From: an uncultured Bacteroides sp.
Lineage (GTDB): Bacteria; Bacteroidota; Bacteroidia; Bacteroidales; Bacteroidaceae
NCBI GenBank assembly: GCA_905197435.1
Contig: CAJJYX010000067.1
Span: 1 to 15,250, forward strand
DNA length: 15,250 nucleotides
Direction: 5' to 3'
The position numbers were made by a program, and so were the translations under genes. Below are positions 12,757 to 15,250 of this stretch, one piece after another. The notes beneath the pieces are model-generated. The model searched no databases. It worked only from the letters and a program-made list of their open reading frames with translations, and was not told where the DNA came from. Position 1 is the first letter of the stretch, and the number at the start of each line of letters is the position of its first letter.

Positions 12757-14070
12757 TCATTTTCCGATGCAATGATATGTGAAGCCTTGCTCTTCCATAT
12801 CCTTCTTGTCGTAAATGTTACGCCCGTCCAGAACCAGCGGCTGCCCCATGGTCTTCTTGATGACCGCCCATGAAGGCAGGCGGAATTCTTTCCATTCAGT
12901 CACCAGCATCAGCGCATCTGCATCCAGTGCGGCATCATACATGTCTGTTGCATAATAAATGCTCTCCCCTATGCGGCGGCGGCATTCGTTCATGGCAGCC
13001 GGATCGTAGGCGCGCACCTTGCAACCCGCCTTCAGCAGCTTGTCAACCAATACCAGAGCCGGCGCTTCGCGCATGTCATCCGTTTCGGGCTTAAAGGCAA
13101 GCCCCCAAACGGCGATGGTCTTTCCCTTTAAGTCATTATTGAAATGCTTCTGCAGCTTCTCAAACAAGATGCTCTTCTGTTTCTCGTTCACCTCTTCCAC
13201 TGCATGGAGCACACGCATGTCATAGCCATTCAGTTCGGCCGTCTTTATCAGTGCCTTTACGTCCTTGGGAAAGCATGAGCCGCCGTAACCTATCCCCGGA
13301 TAGAGGAATTTACGTCCGATGCGGGTATCCGAGCCGATGCCGCTGCGCACCATGTTTACATCCGCTCCCACCAATTCGCACAAATTGGCAATGTCGTTCA
13401 TGAAGCTGATACGGGTGGCAAGCATGGAGTTGGCTGCATACTTGGTCATTTCGGCAGAAGGAATGTCCATGAAGATGACACGGAAATTATTCAGCAGGAA
13501 CGGTTTGTAGAGTTTGCTCATTATCTTCTTGGCACGTTCGGACTCCACTCCTACCACCACACGGTCGGGGCTCATGAAGTCGTTGATGGCATTGCCTTCC
13601 TTCAGGAATTCGGGGTTCGAAGCGACATCGAATTCAAAATTCACCCCTCTCTTGTCAAGCTCCTCCTGGATGGCAGCCCGCACTCTCCTGGCAGTGCCTA
13701 CGGGAACGGTGCTTTTGGTTACCACCAGCACATACTTCTGCATATTACGTCCGATGGTGCGGGCAACTTCCAGCACATAGCTCAGGTCGGCGCTGCCATC
13801 CTCGTCGGGGGGTGTCCCCACGGCACTGAATACCACTTCCACCTCATTCAGGCAATTCTCCAGAGAAGTGGTGAATTGCAGGCGTCCGGCCTTCACATTC
13901 CGGTTGACCATTTCCTCCAGTCCATTTTCATAGATGGGGATGACACCCTTTTTCAGTGACTCTATCTTTTCACTGTTCGTGTCTACGCAAATAACGTTGA
14001 CACCAATTTCTGCAAAACAGGTTCCAGTCACCAGACCGACATATCCTGTACCGACAATAGCTATCTTCAT
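12757..14070 (-). CDS. ugd: UDP-glucose 6-dehydrogenase
   Basis: Ugd oxidises UDP-glucose to UDP-glucuronate with two NAD+, supplying an acidic sugar for capsule and exopolysaccharide. The 437 residues show the Rossmann motif VGTGYVGLVTG (6-16), GTPPDEDGSADLSYV (85-99), KSTVPVGT (119-126), NPEFLKEG (152-159), K210 in the central helix, and the catalytic cysteine C266 in GYGGSCFPKD. The C-terminal UDP-binding domain has WGLAFKPETDDMREAPA. The other possible family members (UDP-ManNAc or UDP-GlcNAc dehydrogenases) are less likely because FLKEGNAINDF and PGIGYGGSCFPKDV are typical of the UDP-glucose enzyme. It starts 5 nt after the rfbC stop and ends 17 nt before the lipoprotein start. Confidence 0.96.
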   Translation of the reverse strand: MKIAIVGTGYVGLVTGTCFAEIGVNVICVDTNSEKIESLKKGVIPIYENGLEEMVNRNVKAGRLQFTTSLENCLNEVEVVFSAVGTPPDEDGSADLSYVLEVARTIGRNMQKYVLVVTKSTVPVGTARRVRAAIQEELDKRGVNFEFDVASNPEFLKEGNAINDFMSPDRVVVGVESERAKKIMSKLYKPFLLNNFRVIFMDIPSAEMTKYAANSMLATRISFMNDIANLCELVGADVNMVRSGIGSDTRIGRKFLYPGIGYGGSCFPKDVKALIKTAELNGYDMRVLHAVEEVNEKQKSILFEKLQKHFNNDLKGKTIAVWGLAFKPETDDMREAPALVLVDKLLKAGCKVRAYDPAAMNECRRRIGESIYYATDMYDAALDADALMLVTEWKEFRLPSWAVIKKTMGQPLVLDGRNIYDKKDMEEQGFTYHCIGK

Positions 14071-14075
14071 ACTCT

Positions 14076-14624
14076 TTATTCAAAATATACTGCATCCTTA
14101 AAAAGAGGAGCAGCTTTATCTTTAGGAGATAATAGTAAATGTTCTTCGGCAACCGGCCAGTCAATGCCTACGGTCTCGTCATTGAAGCGGATGGATGCTT
14201 CTGCCTGAGGGGCATAGCCGTTATCCACTTTATAAGTGAAGATTGCTTCTTCGCTCAAAACCAAAAAGCCATGGGCAAAGCCGCGGGGGATGAAGAACTG
14301 CCGTTTGTTCTCTTCGCTCAACTCTACGCTGACGTACTTGCCGAATGTAGGGGAAGACTGGCGCAAGTCGACTGCAACGTCCAGCACCTTACCTTTTATG
14401 ACACGTACTAATTTAGCCTGGCTATATTCGCCTTTTTGGTAATGCAGTCCGCGCAGTACGCCGAAAGACGATTTCGATTCGTTGTCCTGCACAAAATGCA
14501 CATTACCGATGTTGGCACGAAATTCTCCTTCTTTAAATGCTTCCATGAAGTAGCCGCGTGCGTCATTGAACACTTTCGGTTCGATGATCCATACGCCCTC
14601 AATTTCTGTTTGTATGTAGTTCAT
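14076..14624 (-). CDS. rfbC: dTDP-4-dehydrorhamnose 3,5-epimerase
   Basis: RfbC (RmlC) converts dTDP-4-keto-6-deoxyglucose to dTDP-4-keto-L-rhamnose, a step toward dTDP-L-rhamnose for surface glycans. At 182 aa it is a cupin of normal length. Motifs are FVQDNESKSSFGVLRGLHYQ (44-63) with the catalytic His H61, VIKGKVLDVAVDLR (75-88), FIPRGFAHGFLVLSE (111-125), and Y131 with DNGYAP (134-139), matching the known Tyr of RmlC. It sits 4 nt downstream of the Wzi-type gene and 5 nt upstream of ugd, so co-transcription is very likely. rfbA, rfbB and rfbD are not in the window and must lie elsewhere, possibly to the right in the same locus. Confidence 0.96.
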   Translation of the reverse strand: MNYIQTEIEGVWIIEPKVFNDARGYFMEAFKEGEFRANIGNVHFVQDNESKSSFGVLRGLHYQKGEYSQAKLVRVIKGKVLDVAVDLRQSSPTFGKYVSVELSEENKRQFFIPRGFAHGFLVLSEEAIFTYKVDNGYAPQAEASIRFNDETVGIDWPVAEEHLLLSPKDKAAPLFKDAVYFE

Positions 14625-14628
14625 TGCT

Positions 14629-15250
14629 TTAGAATGATTTATGTATCTTTAATTGAAAACCGAAATTATCTCCGTAGATCTCTCCCATGTCCAGTGCGAG
14701 AGATGCATTGAAGTTCCACCCTTTCCATCTTTCGGGAGAATAAGAGAACGAAGCGTATGCTGAAAAGTTCTCCATAATGTCCAGTGTAGGAGCACCGGGA
14801 GTTCCCCATGTCCTGTTGTGGCTCATTTTGGCGATATAGCTCCACTCCGGACTTATCTGTCCGCCCCAACCGACGTGCAGCGCTTTTACGCGGTTGTATT
14901 TGAAAGTCATGTTGCCGTCCTCATTGTAAATGGGCGAAGCAATCAACGGGTTGGCTATCATCATGCCCCAATGCGCCCAGCCGGGATAAAGGCCGTTGTT
15001 GTAATAGTTGTCGGAACCTCCGGTCTTGTGTACAGGTCCTTCCTCCGGTTCGTGCAAGCCATGCAGCGGACCGCTCATGTTGGTTGTCTGTAAAAACTCA
15101 AGGACAACGGCGTTGATAGGATTGAAGTTGTTGAAACTCATTTCGAGTCCCCATAAACCGTCCCAACCGTTTTGTTTGCCCATGGCAGAGAAGTCGTCAA
15201 AGTGATTGCACAGATATGCGCTGATTGAGAATTTGTCCGCGCGGTGAGTC
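14629..15250 (-). CDS. Capsule assembly Wzi-family outer-membrane protein, 5' end missing
   Basis: The frame stays open past the ATG at 15183 to the window edge (reading ADKFSISAYLCNHFDDFSAM), so this is the C-terminal part, about 207 residues, of a longer protein. Alternating aromatic/polar strands (GWNFNASLALDMGEIYG, NFGFQLKIHKSF) and a final Phe are typical of a beta-barrel that ends for BAM insertion. The motifs GWDGLWGLE, NAVVLEFLQTTNMSGP, and GSDNYYNNGLYPGWAHWGMMIANPL are those I associate with the Wzi family of Bacteroidales, thought to attach or shape capsule at the surface. It is the first visible gene of an operon with rfbC and ugd; its promoter lies beyond the right edge. The assignment is fairly confident but based on motif recall. 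Confidence 0.8.
   Translation of the reverse strand, partial: THRADKFSISAYLCNHFDDFSAMGKQNGWDGLWGLEMSFNNFNPINAVVLEFLQTTNMSGPLHGLHEPEEGPVHKTGGSDNYYNNGLYPGWAHWGMMIANPLIASPIYNEDGNMTFKYNRVKALHVGWGGQISPEWSYIAKMSHNRTWGTPGAPTLDIMENFSAYASFSYSPERWKGWNFNASLALDMGEIYGDNFGFQLKIHKSF

Noticed and set aside
1..15250. CRISPR arrays, insertion sequences, rRNA genes or restriction and toxin-antitoxin modules
   Set aside because: No repeat-spacer periodicity, transposase motifs, rRNA sequences or recognisable defence genes were seen. The only arrays are the short GTAGGANN and ATAGACAGT repeats.

Overview
This window reads as a chromosomal segment from a gut Bacteroidales bacterium, most likely Bacteroides. The grounds are recognisable family content (DUF5053, a DUF4738-like lipoprotein, a Wzi-type capsule protein, a two-ACT-domain SerB), start codons preceded by A-rich stretches rather than Shine-Dalgarno sequences, and repeated promoters of the Bacteroides form (-33 TTTG/TTG, about 20 bp, -7 TAnnTTTG). 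These are readings by eye; no database was searched.

Region A (1 to about 2426) is the end of an integrated element, probably a prophage or similar island. It holds the 3' end of a plus-strand gene resembling the last protein of Bacteroides phage lysis/structural modules, then minus-strand genes: a DUF5053 protein, a 53-residue ORF, and a tyrosine recombinase. The integrase lies beside the 3' end of tRNA-Pro(TGG), the classic arrangement for integration into a tRNA gene. The rest of the element lies left of the window. A TAnnTTTG promoter whose spacer is filled by a near-perfect 22-bp palindrome drives the two small genes and looks like a repressor-controlled switch.

Region B (2426-8360) is core chromosome. 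It contains tRNA-Pro with its own promoter and terminator, trmN6 (tRNA methylation), and, divergently, a tight plus-strand operon lon - tgt - lptG-like. Both junctions in that operon are ATGA stop/start overlaps, so translational coupling is likely. A strong terminator closes it. The Tgt lacks three of the four usual zinc ligands.

Region C (8360-11937) is also core. It contains an exported thioredoxin-fold protein whose CxxC has become DxxS (minus), then divergently serB (serine biosynthesis) with its own terminator, and a RhlE-type DEAD-box RNA helicase with a basic tail. A compact bidirectional terminator separates the helicase from the convergent genes.

Region D (11921-15250, all minus) is a surface-polysaccharide operon transcribed leftward from beyond the right edge: a Wzi-family outer-membrane protein (5' end missing), rfbC, ugd, and a lipoprotein. 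Intergenic gaps are only 4 to about 17 nt, so they are probably co-transcribed. RfbC and Ugd supply sugar-nucleotide precursors (dTDP-rhamnose branch and UDP-glucuronate) and Wzi suggests capsule export or attachment.

I did not find a clearly new multi-gene system. The best leads are the palindromic switch of the integrated element, the zinc-site loss in Tgt, the cysteine-free thioredoxin-like protein, and the integrase with an altered HxxR motif next to candidate arm-type repeats.
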